From: Micromonospora sp. MA102
Lineage (GTDB): Bacteria > Actinomycetota > Actinomycetes > Mycobacteriales > Micromonosporaceae
NCBI RefSeq assembly: GCF_025460765.1
Contig: NZ_JAMWEG010000003.1
Span: forward strand, 186,001-250,000
DNA: 64,000 nucleotides
Reading direction: 5' to 3'
In this document: positions 28,042-36,928 of the stretch, piece by piece
How positions within the stretch are numbered: position 1 is the stretch's first letter
Layout of the letters: each line of letters begins with the position of its first letter
Notes under the pieces: generated by a model
What the model was told of the DNA's origin: nothing
What the model saw: only the letters and a program-made list of their open reading frames with translations
Database searches by the model: none
Program-made: the position numbers and the translations under genes

Positions 28042-28926
28042 GTGAAGGCATCCCTGGACCTGCTCCGCAGCTTCCTCGCCGTGCACCGATCGGGGTCGAT
28101 CACCGGCGCGGCTGAGCTGCTCGGCCTGGCCCAGCCCACGGTGACCGCCCAACTGCGCGCGCTGGAGGAGGCGGTCGGGCGGCCGCTCTTCGAGCGGCTG
28201 CCCCGGGGCGTCACCCCGACCGCCGCCGGGAACGAGCTGGCCCGCCGGGTCGCCGATCCGGTGGACCGGCTCACCGCGGTGCTGGCCGAGGATGCGACCA
28301 CGGCGTACCCGCGGACCGTGTTCCTCGGCGGGCCGGCCGAGTTCCTCGCCGAGCGGGTGCTGCCGGCGCTGGCCGGTCCCGTCGCCGGCGGCCTGGAACT
28401 GCGGGTCTCGGCCGGGCTGCCGGAGCAGTTGCTGGACGACCTGGTGGCCGGGCGGCTCGACCTGGCGGTGACCAGCGTGCGTCCGCGCCGTCGGGGGGTG
28501 GCCGGCGAACCGCTCTACGACGAGGAGTTCGTGCTGGTGGCGGCGCCGGCCTGGGCCGGGCGGCTGGCTGACCCGGTGACCGCCGCGGCGCTGCGCGACG
28601 TGCCGCTGGTGGCGTACGGCGAGGAGGCCCCGATCCTGCGCCGGTACTGGCGGACCGTCTTCGACACCCGGCTCACCCGGACGCCCAGCCTGGTCGTGGC
28701 CGACCTGCGGGCGGTCCGGGCGGCGGTGGTGGCCGGTGCCGGGGTGAGCGTGCTGCCGACGTACCTCTGCCGGGGTGAGCTGGCCTCCGGCGCGTTGCGG
28801 GCGCTGCTCGCGCCGCCGGTGCCCCCGCTCAACACGCTCTTCCTGGCGGCCCGGCCGGGCGTGATCGGGCGGCGGGAGGTGCAGGCGGTTCGCCGGACGC
28901 TGCTGGCGGCGGCGGCCGGCTGGTGA
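28042..28926 (+). CDS. LysR-family regulator
   Basis: A 294-residue LysR protein. HTH: DLLRSFLAVHRSGSITGAAE and LLGLAQPTVTAQLRALEEAV; effector domain follows with the usual GAGVSVLPTYLC near residue 235. Divergent from the DJ-1/PfpI gene with a 72-bp gap, so that gene is the expected target. Leaderless GTG start. Confidence 0.92.
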   Translation: MKASLDLLRSFLAVHRSGSITGAAELLGLAQPTVTAQLRALEEAVGRPLFERLPRGVTPTAAGNELARRVADPVDRLTAVLAEDATTAYPRTVFLGGPAEFLAERVLPALAGPVAGGLELRVSAGLPEQLLDDLVAGRLDLAVTSVRPRRRGVAGEPLYDEEFVLVAAPAWAGRLADPVTAAALRDVPLVAYGEEAPILRRYWRTVFDTRLTRTPSLVVADLRAVRAAVVAGAGVSVLPTYLCRGELASGALRALLAPPVPPLNTLFLAARPGVIGRREVQAVRRTLLAAAAGW

Positions 28927-28935
28927 CGACCGGGT

Positions 28936-29388
28936 TCAGCCGGTGGCGCGGGTGAGCAGGTCGACCAGGGCCGCGGTGGCGGGCGGCGGGGTGGCCTGCG
29001 GTGGGCAGTCCACGTACCCGGTGGTGGTCGGGCCGACGGTGAGCCGGTAGCTGAACGCGTCCGCGCACATGGTGGCCGGGACGGTGGCGGCGGCCTCGGC
29101 GGCCAGCCGCGAGTCGGTGGCGAGCTGACGCAGGCGGTCGAGGTCGGCGTCGCTGAGCCGGCCGGTGCGGGAGGCGCCGGCCCGGTCGACCCGGGTCCAC
29201 CGGCCGTCGGGCTGCACCGTGACGGTGTCGTCGAGCCCGACGATGCCGCCGGACTTCGTCAGCACCACCGGCGCGGCGGTGGCCGGCGCCGGGCCGTCGG
29301 ACGCGGGCGCCCCGCCGTCCCGGGCGCAGCCGGCGAGCGGGGTGAGAAGCGCGGCGAGGAGGGTCGCCGCGACGGGGATGGCTCTCAT
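28936..29388 (-). CDS. small secreted lipoprotein, unknown function
   Basis: A 150-residue protein with a signal peptide and lipobox LAGC (residues ~17-20), so it is probably anchored to the outer face of the membrane. The mature part has a Thr/Ala/Pro-rich linker and a small domain with two Cys (MCADAF; VDCPP) that could be disulfide-linked. ATG 29388 starts just before the hydrophobic stretch; an upstream ATG at 29439 adds 17 residues before the signal and is less likely. No family recognised. Confidence 0.72.
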   Translation of the reverse strand: MRAIPVAATLLAALLTPLAGCARDGGAPASDGPAPATAAPVVLTKSGGIVGLDDTVTVQPDGRWTRVDRAGASRTGRLSDADLDRLRQLATDSRLAAEAAATVPATMCADAFSYRLTVGPTTTGYVDCPPQATPPPATAALVDLLTRATG

Positions 29389-29495
29389 GCCGATCGGACG
29401 CACGGCGGGGCCACCCGGTTCCGACACGCTCCGTCGCATCGTCCGAACGGTCAGTGTCTCCGGCAGGAAAGCGCTCGCACCCTTTCACGTTCTTC

Positions 29496-29517
29496 GATGT
29501 ATCGCTATATCTACATC
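29496..29517. promoter_or_regulatory. hyphenated palindrome GATGTA-N10-TACATC
   Basis: Located 43 bp before the metalloprotease start in a markedly AT-richer stretch with TATCGCTATAT inside. Placement over a probable -10 region suggests a repressor site of the PadR or TetR kind. Confidence 0.55.
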
Positions 29518-29559
29518 AGTGACTACCCCCGTCACAACTTCCCCCCTTCAGGAGGGCCC

Positions 29560-31956
29560 GTGAAAAGATCTCTCGCCGCCGTCAGCGCAGCGCTGCTCAC
29601 CAGCGGCGTGCTGACCTGCGTCACCACCACGGCGTACGCGGCACCCCCGAGCGCACCGTCCCCCGAGTCCGCCGCAGCCCGGGCGGAGACCCTGCTCCGC
29701 GCCAACCCCGGTGCCGTCCAGGGCGCCGCCGGGGAGGCGTACCAGGCCGTCCGCACGAAGGTGGACGCCTCCGGGGCCACCCACACCCGCTACGCCCGGA
29801 CCTACCACGGCCTGCGCGTCTACGGCGGGGATTTCGTCGTCCACACCGCCCCGAACGGGACGCTGGCCGGGACGTCGGTCGGCCTGGCCGCGCCGCTCAC
29901 GCTGGGCACCACCGCCAAGGTGGGCGTGGCCGCGGCCAAGGCCAGCGCGCGCAAGGCGTTCTCCGGCTCGCTCACCTCGGTGGGCACACCGGAGCTCTTC
30001 GTCGACGCCAGCTCCGGCCGGGGCCGGCTGGCCTGGGAGACCGTCGCCACCGGCTGGCAGGCGGACAAGCAGACGCCGTCCAGGCTGCACGTCGTCACGG
30101 ACGCGACCACCGGCAAGGTGATCGGCTCCTACGACGAGATCGAGAAGGTGGTCGGCAGCGGCCAGGGCATCTACACCGGCACGGTCAGCATCGACACGAC
30201 GCTCTCCGGCAGCACCTACCAGATGGTGGACCCGGCGCACGGCAACGGCCGCACCTGCGACATGAACAACAGCACCGGCGGCACCTGCACCACCTTCACC
30301 GACCCGGACAACAACTGGGGCAACGGCACCAACTCGAACCGGCAGTCCGCCGGCGTCGACGCCCACTTCGGCGCCGCGAAGACCTTCGACTACTTCAAGA
30401 ACACGCATGGCCGCAACGGCATCTTCGGCAACGGCACGGGCGTGCCGAGCCGGGTGCACTACGGCAGCAACTACGTCAACGCCTTCTGGGACGGCGCCCA
30501 GATGACCTACGGCGACGGCTCGGGCAACTCCCGCCCGCTGGTCTCGCTCGACGTCGCGGGCCACGAGATGAGCCACGGCGTCACCGAGGCGCTCTCCGGC
30601 CTGGTCTACTCCGGCGAGTCCGGCGGCCTCAACGAGGCCACCAGCGACATCTTCGGCAACATGGTGGAGTTCTACGCCGCCGCGCCGAGCGACCCGGGTG
30701 ACTACCAGGTCGGCGAGAAGATCAACATCAACGGCAACGGCACGCCGCTGCGCTACATGTACAACCCGTCGCTGGACGGCTCGTCCGACTCCTGCTGGTC
30801 GACCAGCACGAAGAACAAGGACGTCCACTACTCCTCCGGCGTGGCCAACCACTTCTACTTCAACCTCGCCGAGGGCACCGGCTCGACCGCGTACGGCACG
30901 TCGCCGGTCTGCGGCTCGGCGCCGGCGGTGACCGGCATCGGCCGCGCCAAGGCCGAGAAGATCTGGTACCGGGCGCTCGACGTGTACTTCACCTCGAACA
31001 CCTCGTACGTCAACAACACCACCCCGTCGAACACCGCCCGGGCCTACACCCTCAAGGCGGCGACCGACCTGTACGGCAACTGCTCCACCGAGTACAAGAC
31101 CGTCCAGGCGGCGTGGACCGCGGTGAACGTGGCGGGCAACGACGCGCCCTGCGGCTCCACCGGCAACGACTTCTCCGTCGCGCTCTCCCCGACCTCCGGC
31201 TCGGTGACCGCGGGCGGTTCGATCTCCACCACCGTCGCCACGACCACCACGAGCGGGACCGCGCAGACCGTGACGTTCTCCGCCTCGGGCCTGCCGACCG
31301 GCGCCACCGCGTCGTTCAGCCCGTCCTCGGTGACCTCGGGCGGCTCGTCCACGCTCACCATCGCCACCTCGGCGAGCACCCCGGCCGGCACCTACTCGGT
31401 GACCGTCACGGGCGCCGGCTCGGTGAACCACTCGGCGACCTACACGCTGACCGTGAACGGCACCGGCGGCGGCTGCACCGGCGCCGGCCAGAAGCTCGGC
31501 AACCCGGGCTTCGAGTCCGGCAACACGGGCTGGTCGACCACCTCCGGCGTCATCGGCCAGTACGGCTCCAGCGGCCAGCCGCCGCGTACCGGCACCTGGA
31601 ACGCCTGGCTGGACGGCTACGGCAGCACCCACACCGACACGCTGGCCCAGTCGGTGAGCCTGCCCAGCGGCTGCACCTCGTACAACTTCACCTTCTGGCT
31701 GCACATCGACTCGGCCGAGAGCACCACGAGCGTCCAGTACGACAAGCTGACCGTGCAGGTGCTCAACTCGTCCGGCGGCGTGCTCGCCACCCTGGCCACC
31801 TACTCGAACCTGAACAAGGCCACCGGCTACAGCCAGAAGTCCTTCTCCCTGGCCTCGTACGCCGGCCAGACCGTCACCCTGAAGTTCACCGGCACCGAGG
31901 ACTCCTCGCTCCAGACCTCGTTCGTCGTGGACGACACCGCGGTCAACGTCTCCTGA
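29560..31956 (+). CDS. secreted M4 (thermolysin-like) zinc metalloprotease with Ig-like and C-terminal adhesion domains
   Basis: Extracellular endopeptidase precursor of 798 residues. Signal peptide ~1-28 ends at AYAA. Residues ~40-190 are the FTP/PepSY inhibitor propeptide. The catalytic domain has the zinc motif HEMSH (335-339), the third ligand in GLNEATSD (E359) and the catalytic His in KDVHYSSG (~423). An Ig-like, Ser/Thr-rich domain (~538-635) and a beta-sandwich with NPGFESGNTGW (~645-798, like a carbohydrate-binding or P-type domain) follow. AGGAGGG 4-10 nt before GTG 29560 is near-perfect. It stands alone under a likely operator and ends in a 17-bp terminator. Confidence 0.95.
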   Translation: MKRSLAAVSAALLTSGVLTCVTTTAYAAPPSAPSPESAAARAETLLRANPGAVQGAAGEAYQAVRTKVDASGATHTRYARTYHGLRVYGGDFVVHTAPNGTLAGTSVGLAAPLTLGTTAKVGVAAAKASARKAFSGSLTSVGTPELFVDASSGRGRLAWETVATGWQADKQTPSRLHVVTDATTGKVIGSYDEIEKVVGSGQGIYTGTVSIDTTLSGSTYQMVDPAHGNGRTCDMNNSTGGTCTTFTDPDNNWGNGTNSNRQSAGVDAHFGAAKTFDYFKNTHGRNGIFGNGTGVPSRVHYGSNYVNAFWDGAQMTYGDGSGNSRPLVSLDVAGHEMSHGVTEALSGLVYSGESGGLNEATSDIFGNMVEFYAAAPSDPGDYQVGEKININGNGTPLRYMYNPSLDGSSDSCWSTSTKNKDVHYSSGVANHFYFNLAEGTGSTAYGTSPVCGSAPAVTGIGRAKAEKIWYRALDVYFTSNTSYVNNTTPSNTARAYTLKAATDLYGNCSTEYKTVQAAWTAVNVAGNDAPCGSTGNDFSVALSPTSGSVTAGGSISTTVATTTTSGTAQTVTFSASGLPTGATASFSPSSVTSGGSSTLTIATSASTPAGTYSVTVTGAGSVNHSATYTLTVNGTGGGCTGAGQKLGNPGFESGNTGWSTTSGVIGQYGSSGQPPRTGTWNAWLDGYGSTHTDTLAQSVSLPSGCTSYNFTFWLHIDSAESTTSVQYDKLTVQVLNSSGGVLATLATYSNLNKATGYSQKSFSLASYAGQTVTLKFTGTEDSSLQTSFVVDDTAVNVS

Positions 31957-31973
31957 CCTGACCGCCCGACCCC

Positions 31974-32011
31974 GGGCCCGGCGGCCACCCACACGGGTGG
32001 TCGCCGGGCCC
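31974..32011 (+). terminator. 17-bp hairpin terminator after the metalloprotease
   Basis: GGGCCCGGCGGCCACCC (31974-31990), ACAC loop, GGGTGGTCGCCGGGCCC (31995-32011), with a single G-T wobble. Confidence 0.88.
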
Positions 32012-32054
32012 GCCCGTTACGGTCGCCGGAGAACCGGCGGCGCGAGGGGGAGAC

Positions 32055-32822
32055 ATGTCGGACGCGGAGCTGACCGTCACGGTGAGCGGACCGGTGGCCA
32101 CCGTGGTGATCCCGAACCCGGCCCGCCGCAACGCCCTGACGCCGGCCATGTGGCGGCAGCTCCCGGTGCTGCTCGACGGCCTGGAGGCGGACCCGGCGGT
32201 GCGCGCGCTGGTGCTCACCGGCGCGGGCGGCACGTTCTGCGCCGGCGCCGACCTGGGCGACCTGGACGAGCTGCTGGAGGCGGGGGACGGCAGCATCGCG
32301 GTGGCCGCCGAGGAGCGGCTGGCCGCGTTCGGCCGGCCCACCGTGGCCGCCATCGAGGGGGCCTGTGTGGGCGGCGGCTGCCAGCTCGCCGTCGCCTGCG
32401 ACCTGCGCCTCGCCGCGGCGGACGCCCGGTTCGGCGTACCCCCGGCGCGGCTGGGACTGGTCTATCCCGCGCCGACCACCCGGCGGCTCGCCCGGCTGGT
32501 CGGGCCGTCCGCGGCCAAGCACCTGCTGTTCACCAGCGAGCTGGTCGACGCCGAGCGGGCGCTGCGGATCGGGCTGGTCGACGAGGTGCTGCCGGCCGAC
32601 GGGCTCGCGGGGCGGGTGGCGGCGCTGACCGCCACCATCGCCGAGCGCTCCCGGCTCACCGTGGCGGCGGCCAAGGAGATCGTCGACGGCCGCGCCGAAG
32701 ACGATCGCATCGCCTGGTGGCACGCGCAGGTGCGGGAGAGCGGCGAGGCCCGCGAGGGGATCGCGGCGGTCAACGGCCGCCGGTCGCCGCGCTTCGGCTG
32801 GACCCCGCCGGCCGCCGGCTGA
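32055..32822 (+). CDS. enoyl-CoA hydratase/isomerase family protein
   Basis: A 255-residue crotonase-fold protein. Oxyanion-hole segments are GTFCAGADLGDL and ACVGGGCQLAVACDLRLAA. The second glutamate used by hydratases lies in ARLGLVYPAPTT (no Glu at the usual position), so hydratase activity is not certain and it may be an isomerase or other CoA-thioester enzyme. GAGGGGGAG precedes ATG 32055, and TACGGT (32018-32023) is a likely -10. No fatty acid operon surrounds it. Confidence 0.85.
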   Translation: MSDAELTVTVSGPVATVVIPNPARRNALTPAMWRQLPVLLDGLEADPAVRALVLTGAGGTFCAGADLGDLDELLEAGDGSIAVAAEERLAAFGRPTVAAIEGACVGGGCQLAVACDLRLAAADARFGVPPARLGLVYPAPTTRRLARLVGPSAAKHLLFTSELVDAERALRIGLVDEVLPADGLAGRVAALTATIAERSRLTVAAAKEIVDGRAEDDRIAWWHAQVRESGEAREGIAAVNGRRSPRFGWTPPAAG

Positions 32823-32907
32823 CCGTCACCCCGTCACCCGTGGGACCGGCGGGCGCCGCGCCGGAGGCGTACCTCCGACGCGACCCCCTGTGCCCGCCGG
32901 CCGTCCG

Positions 32908-33348
32908 TCACCGCGCCAGCGAGGCCCAGCTCGGCGTCACCGGCTCCCGCCGCAGCGGCATGCCCGCCTCGGCCGGGGTCCGGTCGCCCTTGCGCTGGTT
33001 GCACCCGTAGCAGGCGGCGGTGGTGTTCCCCCAGGTGTTCCGGCCACCGCGCGAGCGGGGCAGGATGTGGTCGACGGTGCTGGCCGGGCCGTCGCAGTAG
33101 GCGCACCGCCGGCCGTCGCGGCGCAGCACCCCGCCCCGGGACCAGGCCGGGCCGGCGCTGAACCGCCAGCGGGTCACCACGTACCGGACGAGGCGCACCA
33201 CCCGCGGCATCGGGAAGACGCCGATCACCTGGTCCGGCTCGGCCTCGTGGATCTCGGCGACCCGCCGGCAGAGCATCCGGATCGCGTGCTGGACGGTGAC
33301 CCGGTGCAGCGGGCCGAGGTCGGCGTTGATGACGCGGACGGCGTCCAC
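32908..33348 (-). CDS. HNH endonuclease family protein
   Basis: A 146-residue protein with a C-terminal HNH domain: CAYCDGPASTVDHILPRSRGG, TWGN, and CYGCNQRKGDRT, giving the DH-N-N/H pattern plus two zinc-binding CxxC pairs. The N-terminal half is basic and unfamiliar. A nicking or double-strand endonuclease role is likely by family, but target unknown. GGGAGAG lies 6-12 nt before GTG 33348. The upstream 90 bp hold a terminator and a short ORF, which suggests attenuation. Confidence 0.9.
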   Translation of the reverse strand: MDAVRVINADLGPLHRVTVQHAIRMLCRRVAEIHEAEPDQVIGVFPMPRVVRLVRYVVTRWRFSAGPAWSRGGVLRRDGRRCAYCDGPASTVDHILPRSRGGRNTWGNTTAACYGCNQRKGDRTPAEAGMPLRREPVTPSWASLAR

Positions 33349-33382
33349 CGGGCTCTCCCTTCACGATCGGTGGTACGGCAGC

Positions 33383-33415
33383 AAAAAGCCGCCCGGTCCG
33401 TGGCGGACGGGCGGC
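33383..33415 (-). terminator. rho-independent terminator between small ORF and HNH gene
   Basis: On the minus strand the arm ending at 33404 (GCCGCCCGTCCG) pairs, across CCA, with CGGACCGGGCGGC (33400-33388), one bulged base, followed at once by five T (33387-33383). It sits 35-67 nt upstream of the HNH start, the only canonical U-tract terminator noted in this window. Confidence 0.8.
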
Positions 33416-33438
33416 GACGACGGGGACGCGCGGGCGCG

Positions 33439-33528
33439 TCAGTCGGGCCACCCGACCGGGGGACCTTCGGCTCGGCAGCCGTCGCTGAGCAGCCACGACG
33501 GCATCGTGGTGGCGTGTCGCAGCGACAT
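33439..33528 (-). CDS. 29-residue small ORF (leader-peptide candidate)
   Basis: ATG 33528 to TGA 33439, encoding 29 residues with two Trp, one Cys and a Pro/Gly-rich end (ending GPPVGWPD). GGGAG lies 7 nt upstream of the ATG. A promoter (33566-33595) precedes it and a U-tract terminator follows, so a ~150-nt transcript is expected. The HNH gene lies just beyond the terminator. Not recognised; may be a leader peptide for attenuation or a small stand-alone peptide. Confidence 0.45.
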   Translation of the reverse strand: MSLRHATTMPSWLLSDGCRAEGPPVGWPD

Positions 33529-33563
33529 CGACGGCTCCCGGAGCGGTGGTTGACCTTGCGCGC

Positions 33564-34706
33564 TCACGGTAGATCCACGCCGGAAAGGCGGGCAACGTAT
33601 TTCGATCCGCCGTCGGACGGGGGCCGCTGCCGGCCGGCCCGCCCGGCCGCCCGCGCCGCGGCGAGGGGCCGGCCGACCCGGGCGGCCATCTGCACCACCA
33701 GCTCGCTCTCCAGCAGCGGCCCGTTCACCTCGGCGGCCACCGAGAGCGCCGGCGTGGAGACCGACCGCCAGATCGCGGTGAGGCCGGCGCCCAGGCCGAC
33801 CAGGGCCACCGCCGCCCGGGTGGTGGGGGAGCCGGCCGCCGCGGCGGCGCTCACCCCGACCACCGCGAGCAGCACCAGCAGCAGGGGTACGAGCACCGGC
33901 CAGAAGATGCCCCGGGCCGCCTGCACCACCAGCCTGCGGTCCCGGATGATGAGGTTCCGGGCCACCACGGCCCAGTTCTCCTCGTCCAGCAGGTCGCGCG
34001 GGTGCAGGCCGCCGGTGAGCACGCCCCGCCACAGCTCACCCTGGTTGCGCAGCTCGCGGGCCAGCTCCGCGAGCCCGGCCTCGCCCGGATCGCCGACCGC
34101 GGCCCGGGTGACCGCCGCCGCCCAGGCGGCCAGCGAGTGACGCACAACCGCCGCCGAGTACGGGGGCAGCACGGTGGCCAGCTCGTCCAGCCACCGGCTG
34201 ATCTGGATCTGCCGCCCGCCGAACCGTCCGACCAGCTGGTCGGCGTCGCCGTGGCGCACCGTGTCGGCGAGCGACCGGCCGAGCCGGTACGCCAGCCCCA
34301 CCCGGTGGTTGGTCGCCATCGTCCAGCGCAGCACGTCCACGTTCAGCTCGTCGAGGGCGAGCAGCAGCGGCTCCCGGTCCGCCCCGGTGGCGGCCCGGGC
34401 GGCGGCGGTGGCGGGCAGTGGCCGACCCGGCGCGGTGAGCGCGGCGATCTGGGCGAGCGCCACCTCCACCCCGTCGAGGTTCATCCGGAGCCGGAGCCGC
34501 CCCGGCATCTCGGTGACGTTGGAGAGCTTCGGCGGGGCGGTCGCCGGCCGGTCCGCGCCGTCGACCAGGTCGGCGGTCTGCGCGTGGTGGTACGTGTCCG
34601 CCATCGACCAGCCCAGCCGCAGCGCCGTGACGACGCACGCCCGCTCGTCGCGGAGCAGCCCGTACGCGTCGTCCCGCTCGCCGTCCACCCGCAGCGCGGT
34701 GCTCAC
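33564..34706 (-). CDS. unknown membrane protein
   Basis: A 380-residue protein not recognised. The N-terminal ~270 residues are helical and soluble (Ala/Leu/Arg-rich, e.g. LALDELNVDVLRWTMATNHRVG). Two hydrophobic segments follow (~280-305, WPVLVPLLLVLLAVVGV; ~312-330), then a ~45-residue cytoplasmic tail rich in Arg. It has no signal peptide. GGGAGG lies upstream of ATG 34706 and TAGGCT is a likely -10 near 34739. The soluble part could act as a sensor or scaffold on the inner face of the membrane; this is inference only. Confidence 0.65.
   Translation of the reverse strand: MSTALRVDGERDDAYGLLRDERACVVTALRLGWSMADTYHHAQTADLVDGADRPATAPPKLSNVTEMPGRLRLRMNLDGVEVALAQIAALTAPGRPLPATAAARAATGADREPLLLALDELNVDVLRWTMATNHRVGLAYRLGRSLADTVRHGDADQLVGRFGGRQIQISRWLDELATVLPPYSAAVVRHSLAAWAAAVTRAAVGDPGEAGLAELARELRNQGELWRGVLTGGLHPRDLLDEENWAVVARNLIIRDRRLVVQAARGIFWPVLVPLLLVLLAVVGVSAAAAAGSPTTRAAVALVGLGAGLTAIWRSVSTPALSVAAEVNGPLLESELVVQMAARVGRPLAAARAAGRAGRQRPPSDGGSKYVARLSGVDLP
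33566..33595 (-). promoter_or_regulatory. promoter candidate TTGCCC-N18-TACCGT of the small ORF
   Basis: TTGCCC (33595-33590) and TACCGT (33571-33566) on the minus strand. It lies over the last codons of the upstream membrane-protein gene. Confidence 0.45.
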
Positions 34707-34774
34707 CCTCCCGACCTCCCGTGCCGTCGGAGTCAGCCGAGCCTAGTGCAGCTTTTGGCAGCTTATGACCGGTT

Positions 34775-36310
<1,536 letters not shown>

Positions 36311-36349
36311 GCGCGCCTCCGACCCGACGGGAGCCCCCAGTCTGCCGGC

Positions 36350-36841
36350 TCACGCCGTCGGCGGCAGCAGACAGCGGCGCGACCGGTCCGAGGCGGGCCA
36401 GACGTACTCCAGGTCGGGCGGGACGTCGCCGAACTGCGGACCGTAGTGCGCCGGGTCCTTGCGCAGCAGCGACGACCGGTGGCTGAGGTGCAGGTCCTCC
36501 CGGCCCAGCCAGGGCGGCAGTTCGCCGGCCTCGGCCAGCTCGGGCTGGGTGCGGATGAGCGCGATGCCGCAGGCGGTGGCGAGGTCGGTGGCCATGGTGG
36601 CCGCGCAGGTGTCCGCCCGGCCCGGCTCGCACCACACGGCGCACATGTCCAGGCCGTACCGGGTCAGCGCCTCCTCGTACCCGGCCCACATCTTCACCGC
36701 CGGGTGGTTGCGCCAGCCGTAGTCCGGCCGGGTCAGCCCGCGCAGCACCTGGATGGTCTCCACCCGCTGCTTGCCCAGCCGCTTCTGGTCCAGCGTCCGG
36801 GCGCTGGCCAGGAAGTCCGGATACGGCAGGAACGTCTGCAT
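36350..36841 (-). CDS. Pyr_excise-type (MSMEG_6728-like) protein, DNA glycosylase candidate
   Basis: A 163-residue protein that matches a conserved actinobacterial family: starts MQTFLPYPDFLASARTLDQK, with LGKQRVETIQVLRGL and YGWRNHPAVKMWAGYEEAL. This family shares the fold of T4 endonuclease V, a pyrimidine-dimer glycosylase/AP lyase, so UV-damage repair is a fair guess but not shown. Located beside a carotenoid-type gene. Confidence 0.7.
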   Translation of the reverse strand: MQTFLPYPDFLASARTLDQKRLGKQRVETIQVLRGLTRPDYGWRNHPAVKMWAGYEEALTRYGLDMCAVWCEPGRADTCAATMATDLATACGIALIRTQPELAEAGELPPWLGREDLHLSHRSSLLRKDPAHYGPQFGDVPPDLEYVWPASDRSRRCLLPPTA

Positions 36842-36916
36842 GCCGGTGCTCTACCCGTACTGGCGGGCGGCATGCGTTCATGATCGAGGGGGCTGCGCGC
36901 GCTGCGAGCGACTGAC

Positions 36917-36922
36917 TACGAT
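36917..36922 (+). promoter_or_regulatory. -10 box TACGAT of the TrkA-domain gene
   Basis: TACGAT is followed by 6 nt and ATG 36929, a leaderless start. Confidence 0.5.
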
Positions 36923-36928
36923 CCGGGC

